Assembly (NCBI GenBank): GCA_001600455.1
Contig: BCKC01000001.1
Location: 3,436,441 to 3,500,440, forward strand
DNA from: Endocalyx cinctus
Taxonomy: Eukaryota; Ascomycota; Sordariomycetes; Amphisphaeriales; Apiosporaceae
DNA length: 64,000 nucleotides
Reading direction: 5' to 3'
Under the pieces are notes generated by a model. The model saw only the letters and a program-made list of their open reading frames with translations. It was not told where the DNA came from and did not search any database. Positions 49,588 to 62,933 of this stretch are shown here, in pieces (positions within the stretch are counted from its first letter, which is position 1; every line of letters starts with the position of its first letter). A program made the position numbers and the translations under genes.

Positions 49588-50800
49588 CTGGATTGTGCTC
49601 CAGGTACTCCGTACACGTATGTATATTATGTATATGTATACTATATATATGTAAGTAAGTAAGTATGTACGCTACACACATACACACATATATCTGCAGT
49701 CGGTGTGCATACGCGGTGAACGGGAAGAGATCCGGGGTAGCAGTTGGCCAAGGCAGGACAAGCATCAAGACTGCCGTTTTTGCATGACGTGAGTTGTGAC
49801 GTGTGGGTAATATAGAATACAGAGAGAGAGGTAAAAAAAAAAAAAAACAAGAAAAGTGATTGTATCTGATATGTTGCCGCTTTGATATGCTGTTTTAAAG
49901 GTTTGTCTTTTTTTGACTATATTACTGCATACGGCTGATTGAAGGCCGCTGTTTTAATAATATGCTTGATACTTTTTTTCTTCTTCTGCCTTTTGACCGA
50001 CATATAAAACGCCGAACACGGAGTTTCCACAATCATAAGGACCCTTATATGTACAGTGCCTTGTCAGGTATGGATTTACTTTATTCATTTTTCTTCTCAA
50101 GTCCTATATCATATGTTGAATATCATAATGATCGTGTGATCAGCGGTCTATTATTACGTATGAAGATGTATAGGTAGTATATATCATATGGGGAAACGGT
50201 GATGACAGGCGAAATCTCGGCAAAAAGTTAAAGATCGCCACCCACCAATATCCTACGCTACTCGTATGAAAATCCAGCATTTACTCCGGATACTCCACCG
50301 AAACTGTCAAAAAGACGTAGCGGGAGTAAGGTCTAGGGGGGTTGAAGAAAAGTAGAAAGGGGAAGGGGGGAGTTTGTAAGAATTTAGCTACACTACGTGC
50401 AGCTAACTCTGAACCTGAACATATATAATCAATCGGGTTCCTTTTAATGGAGTGGAGTGGACAGCTCATATATATCCCATGCTATATAATACTATATATC
50501 CCACTTCCCTCATTTTCATTAAGTACCCGGTTCGTGGGGCGAGGTTTTATTGGGTAACGGGTTCATCATTCAACGTATGAACTTGGCATTCTACTATAAT
50601 AATGAACATTTTAATATGGCAAAGAGTGTAGTGTAGATACTACGGTTGTGGGCTTTGCGACCCCATATATCGGTACACTAATACTCTGTACTTGGTACGT
50701 CGCCGACTTATGATAACAATGTAACAAATATACCGTTGACATATTATTTATATTATATATTGACCGTTATACCATATATACCCCTCCAATCGTGTCACAA

Positions 50801-50836
50801 TCACACACACACACACATACACACATACACACATAC
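50801..50836. repeat. (CA)n/(CATA)n microsatellite
   Basis: CA units pass into CATACA units. Non-coding. Confidence 0.88.
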
Positions 50837-53800
50837 CTAAAATAAATTTACATAATTGTATTCTCTCTCTTTTCTTCCTCTTCTTCCTACCGGCGTCAAA
50901 CCACGTGGCTACCAAGTAAAAGACTGCGGCCAGAATCATTAAGTGATAAGAGGTGTGTACTATGGTAAGGATTGCCGGAATTCGGATCCGAATATGGAAT
51001 TGGGGTTTATCTATCATGCTGGTGCGCATCAGATATGCCGCTTTGACGTCTTTTTTTTCAAGGCACGTGGTTATGCGGATGGGTCAGCAGCTGAACACAC
51101 AACTTTCCACACTATTTTCTTGTCCTTTTTGTTTCTTCCTACGCTTTGTGCATTTCTTGTTTGACTCTTGTCCCGTACCGGTATCATGATTCATAAAAGC
51201 TGAAGTAGAGAGGCCGGGATGAGGTAGAGTAAGTAGCGTCTTTTGGACCTTTTTTTTTTTCTTGGTGATTTTGTCTCAGATACGACTATTACCGTGAGAA
51301 AGTCTTAGATCAGTTTAGTGGGACGCGTATACAAACCAATAAAGCAGAAATTACTTTCCAAAAGTATCCATCCATTTATTTTATCTACACTATTCATCGA
51401 ACAAGACAACACTACTACTTCTTCTTCTTGGTAATTTCCCACCCAGCGATCTACTATGTATAATATCCCAAGACGGCCGATCAATCATCCGCCGGGGACG
51501 AGCCAAGATCTGACTTAATTGTGGCCTCGTCAGAGACAAACAACATTCCTTCTTCAACTTGGTCCCTTTTTTTTTTTTTTTTTTTTTTTGCGCGCGCAGG
51601 GTACGAAATACCGGTTTCAGGGATAGACTGACCGGTATGAGAACTGGACATTTTATCGGGTACGCTTCGACAGCCGTCGGATTCGTACGTAATCCAGTCC
51701 GCAACTTGGCCTGGCTTTGGGTGTTTTACGCCATTAGTAGGTATGTATATAAGAATCTGGGGTTGAAAATAATTTCAGTTTCGAAATTTCACCGCCAAAA
51801 AGGTGATGAATAAGCAATATTCAGTATCATTAAGAGGAAAAGAGGAAAAGTTTCTCCGTAAAGTAGGTCCAAAATCAAGGATCTCGATTTTTTTTTCTTC
51901 TTCATGGGTTTGTTATTCTGAAAATGTTTCTAGCGTGAACCACGCCCGTAGTGCTGGGTTTTCTTGTTAATTCAGGGGTAATTCTTGTATGGAGATATAT
52001 ACACTACAGGACTAAATACGGAATGCGACATAATTTGGCCTCATATGAAAAAAAAGGGGAGGGGGGAAGTGAAGACTTTTATCACCTAATTGAAATTTCC
52101 GCTTTCATAAAGAGAATCATCATGAATGAAAATGATTAACGGCGAGCGGTATCAATCAACACTTACTTACGTAAAAGCCATTTATTTTTCAAAGAGAGGG
52201 GGGTTGATCGTCAACGCGAATCAAATTTTTTTCAGGAAGAAAAATTAGGAAGAAAAAAAAACAGCGGAAAGGATCATCTTAGTCAGCGTTGCTTTTTCTT
52301 TTTCCCTTTCTCTAATGATGGTACAACCATTGTCATCTAGAGTTTGGTCCCTCAGCACGTTTTTTGGCCCTTCCTGATATCATTGGGGGTTCCAAAGTTG
52401 CAATCGCCCGAGTGCGACGTCGTTCTGCGCAAGTACCCCTGCATCGGAGAAAACGCGACGGTACAGCTAGATCAGGGGAAAGAGAGAGAAACAAAAAAAA
52501 ATATCGTTGAAGAACTTCCTTTACGCCGATATACCTTATCTTCGGCGTTGGTTGTTTCTTGCGTTTGCATGTGGTTGTATTTGCTCGACGCGAACAGCGA
52601 GATTGTTGGTATATATAGAATCCTGCCGAGGTTTTTTTTTTTTTTTTCTTCTTCACTTTCCTTTGCTATTAAACGCCGGTGGATACGCATGTGATTTCAC
52701 CTACTGGCCGTGTAGGTCCATTATCATCCTCGTTTGCGTGGTCAATTCTCGTATGGACAAAAAGAAAGGAAACAAGAAACGGCTTTTTCCGATGCCTGGA
52801 CCTTAGTAACGAGGAGGTTGATTGATAAGTTTTTTTTTTTTTAATTCTTCTCGACACTTTATCCCATTCGCGTCCAGTACTACGCGAAATTCAAAACAGG
52901 CAGGCCGATGAACGGGGTGATGTGTACGGCTGTTTCCAAACCGGGAACATACCTTGGACGGGATAATTCTGTGTGTCAGCTAATACCACTAAATCCGATC
53001 AGTCATATATGATGAACCCTCTCCCCCCCCCCCCTTTCTGCCTTGTGCGGCAGGAGAGCAGGATTTTTATATATGTATGTTTACACAAAACGGGCGGATG
53101 AACAGGCCTCTCGGCGTGGAGCTAGCTCTCACGTCAGCATGGGTTCTTCATATCTGTTTCTTCATGTACTGCGTATATGTAGTGTGGTATAGTAGAGTCG
53201 GTTAGTAAATCGGATGATTCATTTTGACGATGACCTAACTTTTAAGGATTTTAAAATGTGGTAATACAGAAAATACCCTTTTTTTTTGTTCTTGGGGGAG
53301 AGGGGGTAGGGGAGAAGTAGGGACAAGAATAGAAGGTTCAGTTCACTGTTGGCCTTCTGGAATGTGGTTCGGATGTGCTTATTGGATTCCGATAATCTTT
53401 TAACCGAACTTTTTGATTTTTATCCTTGACCCTTGTTGGGGGATCGATTCCAAGACATCGGTTATCTGTCAACTCAAAGGGTTTTGAAACAAAAAAGGGG
53501 ATGGAAGTTGCTTTTTTTTCCCCCCTCTCTTTTACTTATCTAGAAACACCAAGCAATAAGACAATTGGTGTTTAAGAAGGGGAAAAAAAAGAAAGGAAAT
53601 GTAATATCAATGTTAAAGGCATTAACGAATTCCGAACAATATCAAATGTTAAACAGGCTCAGCCCCTCCTATCTAAACTTATCATGGTGCATATGTCTCT
53701 CTGCAAGCTCGCATCTTTCGGTGTATCCACACGGGCTTCTAGAAAATAAAAATAGGGGGAATCGCGTAATTAAGCTGCAAGGACTTTTGTCGGTCAGTGG

Positions 53801-55192
53801 ATTTTTTGCCTCTTCGTTTTTTTATATATTTTATATATATATATATTTTTTTTTATTTTTCTTATAGGTTAGTTATATCACGATCCTAGCCTCGGGTCTA
53901 ACGTAAGCGTGGTTTAGTGTAGATCTACGCGTGTTCAAAATGTCTTGACGTATGAATAACCACAAAAAAATCAAAAAAAAAAATAAATAAATAAAAAACT
54001 GTCGTACCTGATTTAGTGGAGAGTGGTAGTGTACGGGGAACAAAAGGTACGATGATTGCTTTCAATACAACAAAAGACGAAAATTGGTCAACTAACGAAT
54101 AGTTGCCGAATAGCGTTTACGTGTCTGATCTAAAGACCACATGGCTATTAGGGTTAGCTAGTGAAGCGTAGAATACATAGCACATAGTACGCAGTACGCA
54201 GTACGTAGCATTCTTTTACGGTAGCGAGCCAGCGAGCATAGGTAGCGTCAGGGGTACTGAACCAGATCGTCACCCTCCTCGCGTGATGCCAAAATATGTG
54301 TGTCAGAGCGGTAACAGTATTTGATAGTACAATTGCGGGAGCCAATAGCGTGTGATACTATCATAGGATCAAAAAGTCTCACCAGCTTGTTATTATGTGA
54401 CAAGTCATTCCAACACATTTCTTTAGTATACTTTATTAGTCACAATTCAATCGGTCAAACTACTTTTCTATTGAAATACATATAAGTCGTTTTTTTTTTT
54501 TAATATCAACGGTGGAGCGTCGACGGGCCGCTCTTGATGCGGCCATGGCCCCAATCATTTATATCGGCCCCCCCTTTTTTTTGTCGATTCTCCCTCTGCG
54601 TTGTTCAAACAAAAAGAAAGAGGGAAAAGCTTTAGACGAAAAGACGAGTAAAAGTTATCCAAAGACCCCATACTCCGTATACACACACTGCTATACAAAA
54701 CACTACAAGTACATACACGTACACGAGAAGCGTAACCATCCCTGCCTTCCCTAGCTTTCCCACCCTTTCTTTTCTGGGTAATTTTTTAAGTGAAATTATT
54801 GTACGGAGCAGTGTATACTTGATATGCATGCACGTACGTTATCCTACTAGATAACTACGGGGTGTCTGTATGTGTATATGTATGTATGAATAGTCCTTGC
54901 ATACAGAAGATGCAGGTCAAGCAAGAGCTGAATAGAGAATCTACCTATTACAAACTGTAGAGGAGACAGAGATAGGTATCAATTCATGTTTACATCGAAC
55001 TTGAGACATGATTCACACTTTTTAACCTCGACATATACGAGTAATGTTCAAGCACTTGGTTGGTCTAGGTCTTTAACTACGTAAATTGAGTATGTATATG
55101 TCGGCCAAAAAAGAGAACAACATGATTAAAAATACAAGGACTACGCATACACCACTACACTATAATTTATAATAAAATGATACTCTTCGCTC

Positions 55193-55216
55193 TTTTTTTT
55201 TTTTTTTTTTTTTTTC
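55193..55216. repeat. Poly-T tract
   Basis: About 24 consecutive T in non-coding sequence. Confidence 0.85.
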
Positions 55217-55949
55217 AGAGCTTTACCGTATTTGGGGGCTATATCAGCCTTTCAATCTAATAAGATATCCATATCCTTCCCGTGCCTGGTTAACTAGTGT
55301 AGTATAGTCATCTCGTCAAGCCGTACCGCTATCAACTTTCAAGACGGTCGTACCCATGTATAAGACTGATTTTGAAACTGTAGTTTATTGCGACTAAACC
55401 TAGAATGACGTTAGTTTATACCAAATGACCGGATTTGGGATCTTAAATATAATACCTCAAAAGAATTTACTATGGTTAGCCTATGTCGACTTATTTCTAT
55501 CCGTTCGGTATATACGACCGGTTCGAAATAACGCCTTTTGAGTAGGAGTAGTTTACTTATAGTAATCTACCTAGGTACCTGCCTAGGTATGCTATACCAC
55601 CTAATAGATACTACTACTTAACGGTAGGTTATACTAAACGGTACTATATTATACTACCGCTATTCAACTAATAAAAGAACGCAATGCACAATGCAACGCG
55701 CATAGTTGCAATAATTTGAACGAACTATGCATAATGTAAGTAATTGTACATCAATCAGCCTGTTCACCGTTTTTTTCATTCTAACCATACTTACTACTAT
55801 TAGTATTATTATCAGATATGCAGACGAACAGGAGGTAAGCTGGCAGGTCTTGTCCTCTAGTCCACCCTTATATATACTTAAGTATATATATATAAACATA
55901 GCCAGTAGTGTATAATTAGATCGGTGTATTTGTATATATTTACCGTACA

Positions 55950-55978
55950 ATATACATATACATATACATATACATATA
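55950..55978. repeat. (ACATAT)n tract
   Basis: About four to five ACATAT units in non-coding sequence. Confidence 0.85.
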
Positions 55979-56970
55979 GAATATTTAGGATTCACGTTAT
56001 TAAAGATATAGTGGAGTTACGTATGAGATACAGTAACTGAGTACATACCTTAGGTAGGTAGTATATGTAACTGAGTATATACAAGTACGTATAAATTAGA
56101 CCGAGACTTTTAAGTACCTGAGGCTTCTTCTATCTTACCTATTTGGTCAGTAATTAGTAGTTGCTGGTAATGTAACTGGTAGGGGTTCATAACGTTAGAC
56201 CGTTAATTGTGTGGGGCAAAGGAATGTACTAAGTATCCAGTAATGTACTACCAAATACCTTGTAAGGTCCTTGTATTAGGTATCTACTAAGTAATTTTAC
56301 TAAGTAATTCTACTGCCTAAGTACACTAAGTACTTTTTCTATTAGGTACTCCATCATCAATTTTCATCCAAAGTAAAGATTTTTTATTTTTTTATTTTAT
56401 TTTTATATTTTTATATTTTTTACTCTTCTAACCTCTCTCTCTCTCCCTTACCTACTCCCATTCATTATCCCACCCCCTTCTCTTCCTCCTCTAACTGGTC
56501 AGATTCTTATTCTTTACTATTCTCTACCCAGCTATTAAACGGGTTTTTATAATTTATTATTTTCACCTGCTTTTTCTCATGTATAAACATCGTCTCGTTT
56601 AGCCAATTGGTCTTGGTTTTCAACCTGAACATATCATCGCAAGACGAGAATTACTACTGTAGTTCTAATTCGTCTTTCTTAATATTGGCTTTGGGAAATC
56701 CCTAAGCGTTACCTTTTTTCTTTCTTTTCCTCTTCTTCTTTCCTTACCTCGTTTCCTCTGTCGTATCTCTTTAACTTTCTTGAGAAAAAAAAAAAAAGAA
56801 ATCTCCCTTGAAATATCATGCCTTAATATTTAATTTCTCCTTTTCAACCCCTCTTGTAACTCATCCCACCCGTGCGCAATCACGCCAGTGTTCAAATTGA
56901 TATAGACGTCTAACCTACCGGTACTATAAAGAAAACTGGTTATATCGAAGGACCGTCGTCTAGATTCGTC

Positions 56971-59015
56971 ATGGAGGGAACTCTACTCGTGCCTCCTGAT
57001 AGAGGTACTATCTTAGGAAGGGCTGTTTGGAAGGTTAGACACAAAATGGATTATACAAAATCGCAATATATCTCCTCTCGTACCCTCCTTATACTGACCC
57101 TTATTTCCAGGCACGTTATGTCGTCATTGGTCCAGTTCCGCAGAAGGATGTGAGCCAGTCGAACCTGAGCCTGGCCCAAGTTATTTCCTCTGCGCGCAAA
57201 AAGGACCAAAGTAGCCGCTCGAAGGCCCAGCAGCAGCAGCAGTCCAACGCTGATCCCGATGCATATTACTTGATGATCTTCAAATCAAAGGTACATTTAC
57301 CCCTCCTACCTGCTCCTCTGATATTGTATTGTATTGTTGGGGCGGGCCGGGAACCTGGTTAGCTGATCCCTCTCTAGGACGATACCGAACCCGTGAACCT
57401 ATGGCCAGTTTCAACCATAAAAGAATGTCAAGTCGAGCAGTTTTCTCATAGGAAGCAAGGCCCGGTACTCCCTACCCTCGGTATTCAAATCGTTCCAGAC
57501 CCAACCACAGATAAGATGCGAAAACGCCGCTCCAGTCGAACCGCCGGCCTTACTACTTCTCGGGATTCCGGCCCTACTGTGTTGATGTTCCGTGCCGGCG
57601 ATGACAGGTCTCAGCCCTCCTTGAACGATTGGATGCGCTATATTCACAGCTTGGTCCAGCCTAGTGTCCCTAGTAGATTCATGATGGGCCCCAGGAGCCC
57701 TACGTCTCCTACTTTTGTTAACCCCTTTTCTTTACAATACCAAGATGCATCCGAGGAAGTCCCACCTTCGAACACGACTAATAAACGACCGACAACGCTC
57801 CCGGCGAAAGCGGTAGCCAAGGTATTCGGCTCGAACCGAGAGCCTAGTAGCGCCGCTACTACTACTACTACTACCTATCGTCCCGAATCTCCTAGTGTAC
57901 GATCCGGGCACAGCGACCTCTCTTCCCATGCCAGCTCGATGCACCCTAATAGCGGGGGATACTCCCAACAGCATTATACAACAGTTCGCCCCTCTGACAT
58001 GCCATCGCCCGCCACTACTATGGGTGAGTATCCGGAACACTTTATAGAGGGATTCACCACTGCCCAGGGACGATCGTCGGTTCTTGGTTCACCGGGAAGA
58101 GTGAGACAAGAGAGCCTTAGCTCTTCTCATGGCCCAGGACTACCTAGCATCGATTCGAGCTCCCCGCCGGCCGTTCGAGAAACCATCTTGGATAGGGCAT
58201 TTCAAATGCGCTGCATTCCTGGCTCCGAACGCGAGGTCCCGGGAGAGGAAAATCTTAGCTCCCTTGCCAGATTCGAAGCCCTTATGCGCGAAGCTGAAGA
58301 TCGCCAGAAGGTCCGTGAAATGGGAGCAAATACCGCGAAGAAACCCTTAACGAGCGCTTGGGAAGAGGATAGCGACGATGACTCGCTGCGAGGTGACGCC
58401 GAAGAGAACGAGGATGATAGCGAGGACGATGCTTTCGATCATGACCTAGACGCTGGTGGGATCGGGCCATCTACGTCCAGAGCGCACCGACCCGTCGCAG
58501 CTCCATATACTTCCGGTATGACTCAATGGCCACAGAACTCCGGGAACTCAATGATTGATTCTGACTCGAGCGGACTCAGCGGCGGGCCTTCGATCCTACG
58601 ACCTCACACTGCCCATTCGAAAGTAAGGCCCAGCGCTCAGCGCATACTTAGCCAACCTCAGGTTCCAACCCCTCCACTCGATTCGTTACCAGGCTCCGCG
58701 GTAAAGCCGACTTCCGAGGATACGTACGCTCGACGAGGCCATGAAAAACGCCATTCGACGTCTGATGTGAAGCGCTTAAGTTTTAACGAATTTTCCAAGA
58801 GACTGAGCAGTACTAGTAGCTCATTACTCATCCAATCGAACGCTAGCGGAGGCAGCAGTCGCATGAGCACCGAATGTGACACCGCACAAAGTACGCCCAG
58901 AGGCAACCTAAGTCCACGAGGATCGAGCCTATTGTACCCAAAAGAGCGAGATGAACGATGTGGGTGGCGTGGTAGCGTCGGTGTATTCGGGGCTAACGAT
59001 GGCGGTTTCCTGTAA
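56971..59015 (+). CDS. PH-domain protein with long disordered tail
   Basis: Three exons (56971-57033, 57111-57290, 57378-59015, all phase 0) give 626 residues. The first ~175 residues fit a pleckstrin homology domain: MEGTLLVPP and AVWKARYVVIG form the first strands, YYLMIFKSKDDTEPVNLWPV the middle, and SLNDWMRYIHSLVQP the closing helix with its invariant Trp. PH domains bind phosphoinositides or proteins at membranes; the ligand cannot be told here. The insert between strands is rich in Gln and Ser. The remaining 450 residues are Ser/Pro-rich with an acidic stretch (SDDDSLRGDAEENEDDSEDD) preceded by a short helix with LARFEALMREAEDRQKVREM. I recognise it as a conserved type of fungal hypothetical protein, with no assigned function. 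Confidence 0.82.
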
Positions 59016-60947
59016 CGAATGAAACGATGCGACCCACCGCCATCAAATCTATCCCCCTCGTTTAAGACGACAATAATGACCAGATGATAACACTCAGATG
59101 AGCACGTACGGTATTCGTCCTCGACAACCTTTCACCTCTTCGAATTAGGTGTGCACTCTCAATTGTACTATTTTTCTTTATTTCTTTCTTTCTATGGTAT
59201 AATGACCCTTTATGACTTTTGGGGGTTCCNCCCCCCCTTTTTTTTTTTCTCTGGTGGCGGCATGCATCGATTTTATTTTAGCAATTTTTTTTCATTAGAT
59301 GTGGATATGGTGCGCACCGGTCCAAAAACTGGGGTTAACCCACGGCTTGCACATATTCTTACTTTCGATTTTCATTATTAAAAAAAAAAAAAATACCACG
59401 TTACAGACGCCCGCGAAATGAAAAGATATGATGCCTCTGGCGATTTTTTTTCCTTATTTTTGTGTGTTAACGCGACAAGGAAACGTATCATATACCACAA
59501 GACGGCATCAACTGAGATTATGATGACGAAATTGGGAGCTTCGGACGACTTATGGCGCACGAGTAGCTCCGTGCCTATTTCGGCTCTCCGCCGCCTGTCG
59601 TCCAAGTATGAAGACGAGTTGCGTCTCGAGTACCCGCTTTATGGGAGGAATTGGAGGGGATGATGAGAGGTCAAAAAAACATCTGTCATTTTCCCCCATG
59701 GCCAATGAAATTGGAACGAGCGGAGGAGAAATATGGATTGGACATCTAAAATAGGAATAATATGGAGTTTGATCAGATCAAGTCAGGAATCTTATTACAA
59801 GATAACAAGACAATATTATAACTGCGAAAATCTAAGCCTGTAATATGGTGATGAGCTACTTATTGTCGACTATGAAATATAATTATTGAAAGCCACGAAT
59901 ACCTGTGCTCAAACGTGAAATGATACAGCAACAGCATTCAATATTTGGTCTCATTATGTAGATACCAATGTCTTCCTACTTCATATGTTCTTCAAGAGTG
60001 ACTAACTTTATGACTTTAGCATCATTGCTGCCAAGTGCGAGCAAGGAAGACATAAAGTCGATAGTCTGTCATAAATATTCCTAAGCTCTATATATTGTCT
60101 TGCCCTGTTACTTGAGTACATTCCATATGACTTCGAGCCGGGTTTCATGCATGCCATGCTTCTAGCCTATGGTTTCTCGGCCGTGCGGTAAAATAGAGAG
60201 GTCGGCTTGGATGTAAAGAGGCCGGGCCGAAGCAACCTAGCAACGGGGTACGAAAAGAGCTCTCGTGACTACTCCGTTCTCCTCGCTTCTTTCCCTTAGA
60301 AATATGTGCCTTTCATCATTATAAACAGTCGGATTTAAGGAAGTGGTGCAGATAGAGAGGGGAAGAGAACGAGAGGATCGTAGGAAACCAGGTCGGCGAT
60401 AGTCAAGCTAAGGAGACGGGTAAGAAGGAAAGAGAAACGCGGTAAAAATTCATCTTCTGATAAGAGATTTGATCATATGAAGAGAAGTGGCATACGAGGA
60501 TAGCGTTATTCTCAATAAGGAGCATTACGTATGAGTATACCTACTCTGATATATGACACCAGGTTGGCGATAGTACCGGACTCATTAACCACCTTCAGTC
60601 AGATGCTGCTTTCTTTTTCAAGTTGGAATGGCTTCTCAAAGTTCTCTAGTGGCTCGTTTAAAAGCTTTATGAATGTCAGTTTGTTTCTGTCACGGATCCA
60701 AGACTTGACCGTCCACGGTGGGATTGCAATACAAAAAAAGTTTCTGAATTTTTGGTACATGCATACAAATCTTCTAACGTGTCGTTGTCTGATTCCACCT
60801 TTTTGTCCTCTCCTCGACCTGTACATAGTGTAATAATACATCGGTGGTGATAGTAGTAGTAGCGGTGATGATTTATATAATAGTATAGTAGTATATCTAC
60901 AACGGATCCTACGTCTTTCAATAGTACTACGGCTTTTCTTCTTATAT
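59016..60947. other. 1.9 kb convergent spacer
   Basis: Lies between the stop codons of the PH-domain gene and the mL38 gene. It has C and T runs and an ambiguous base at 59230. A frame at 59418-59663 (+) has a somewhat protein-like second half but no recognisable homologue, and a near-equal antisense frame. No gene is supported. Confidence 0.55.
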
Positions 60948-62577
60948 TCAGCGGCGGTTGCGGTTGAGTCCGTGAATACGCCTGCTGTACTTCCACAGGG
61001 TCTTGTACTTGGGCTTGGCCCTCTTGGCTTCCCAACCGCGTTGCTTCTTCGGCGGCTTGAGGGAGTAGACCCGCTTATGCTTGAATTGAATGTCGGCTCC
61101 TGGATAGCCAACCTTCTTCATCACCTCGGCCGTGTCTTCGTCCCAGACGGATCGGAAAATGTTGAAACCCACCGGGGTGAGGCCGAACTTGTCGCGGTAG
61201 CTCTTCAGACTGAACCCGTCGCGGCTCATGTAGAGTTCCCGCAGCTTTTCAATATCCAATACTTCACCCGGCTTCTGCTCTAGCACGAAGATCGACAACC
61301 GATGATAAGGGGCGCCCATTTGAGAGAAGGGCGGTAACCAAGGAACGGCTAGCTGAGTTTGCTTGTCTACTTTACCGAGGGGGAGAGAGGGCCGATCCGG
61401 GGCGATGGGTACGTTAGCAGCAAGGTAGTGGCAGCGCCTGTCGAACGAGTCCGTCTCGGCATTGGGCACATCCGAGTCCATGACAACAACCGAGACGAGA
61501 CGCTCGCCGGGATTGAAGACCTGTACCTTCAGACGAGGGATCATCATAGACACGCGAGAAGGCACAATTTCACCAGGGGGGATTTTGGCCCGGCGGATAT
61601 ATAGTTGTACGTCTACGGTGGGTTCGAACTTAGGAAGAACATCAGGCACGATGTGGAACTGAGCGATACGCTGAGTGATAATCCTAAACGGTAGTCCTCG
61701 CCATTTCTGTTCGGCAAGGTATCGATAAATGGGTTTGTTCATGTCCCCTTCGGAACCACAACCAAGTTAGCGTAATGATAGAAGAATAAGGGAGTTAAAG
61801 CCACGACAAAAAGAGCCGAACGACGTAAAATATCGTTCAGCGCAGGGGTACAGAATAAAACGTACCGAGACCATCTTCAAACTTCCGTTTGACTAAGGGA
61901 TCGTTGATATCGACTAAGATCTTAAGCTTATCGACGTACTTTCGCATACTGGCGAGCCGCATGTTCTTCTTCTTCTCGCCTCCGGCGACCTGGTCGACCG
62001 GGGTTTCCTCGAGACGCTTGACCCTGGCCAGCTCGGTGACGAGGGCCTGCATCTTCTCCCGACGGTCCTGCTGCAGGATCTTGCGGGCCTCCTGAAAGCA
62101 CTGGTACGGGAGCTGCTCGAACGGCAGGTTCTCCGACGTACGGATGGCGGCTCGACGACGTCGCGAACCGATGGGCAGCATGCTCATGCGCATCAGCTTT
62201 CTCTCTGCCCAGGGCGCCGTCGTCGTGTTCGGGTCCATCAGCGGGTGATTTAAGCGAGATTGATCGGTAGTGGTGGTGGTGGTAGTGGTGGTGGTGGTGG
62301 ATTCCGGCGCTTTGTCTGAAGGAGGGGTAGACGAGGGGGTCGAAGGAGGTGGCGGAGCGGTTTTCTTTTCAGTAGCTTCTACGGGGGTATTTTCGGAAGG
62401 TGTCGTCGTCGCCGTTGTCGGCTTCGTGACGGTTTTATTATCGGACTCATCTCTTTGGACGGCGGTGTTGGAGAACGACCTTGATAGATTTGTCGTTGTC
62501 TGTAAACGAATTATATTTATATTTTCTTGTCTTAAAGACTGTATCAAGGGTCTTATGACCCTTTGACAACTCGACAT
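60948..62577 (-). CDS. MRPL35: Mitochondrial large ribosomal subunit protein mL38
   Basis: A mitoribosomal protein of the PEBP fold, called MRPL35 in yeast. Exons 62577-61866 and 61747-60948 (118-nt phase-1 intron) give 503 residues. The first ~40 residues ([28 protein letters not shown]) form a likely mitochondrial presequence. Then comes a low-complexity region with a run of 12 Thr. [13 protein letters not shown] [20 protein letters not shown] begins the conserved part. Exon 2 starts at [17 protein letters not shown] and holds the PEBP-like core ([40 protein letters not shown]) and [20 protein letters not shown]. The C-terminus is very basic ([20 protein letters not shown]), suited to rRNA contact. 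Start chosen at the first ATG in frame. It is head to head with uL4m, 356 bases apart. Confidence 0.92.
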
Positions 62578-62933
62578 GATGATCGAGATTGTCAATTGGA
62601 AGATATAATTATTTATATTTATATTTTATTTAGAAGGATGTTCTAGGAAAAAAAATTAGGTTCACTTTCGAGCTGTGATAAAACATCGACGGGTCTCCAC
62701 TTTTAAATTTGATCTTTTGCCTACCTTTTATTTGATAGGCTCGTTCCTTCTAAAAGAGCTTAACCTAGATTTTAATTGACCCACCTACCATTTTTCCTAT
62801 TTTCTGATTTTGGAATAAATAAGTCATCTCAATTGATATCGACAATTGCCATATCAATTATATACTTGTACACTACCAGTCTTTCAATTAGTTCACTGGT
62901 CAATATCGAAGTTGCTTAAGAGGAACTTTGGCC
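62578..62933. promoter_or_regulatory. Bidirectional promoter region of two mitoribosomal genes
   Basis: The 356 bases between the start codons of mL38 (-) and uL4m (+) contain no coding frame. Co-expression from a shared promoter is inferred from the arrangement. No specific regulator site is claimed. Confidence 0.6.

Larger units (their letters stand above)
47761..56970. other. 9.2 kb gene-poor region
   Basis: No frame resembles a known protein; those over 100 codons are driven by homopolymers or microsatellites. It contains many poly-T runs (for example 49415-49431, 51570-51590, 55193-55216), a 90-base GA tract, a CA/CATA tract, a CCTAGGTA tract at 55568-55590 and TTACATAG near 48499. The last 600 bases are strongly T/C-rich on the plus strand and are probably the promoter and leader of the PH-domain gene. 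Confidence 0.55.
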
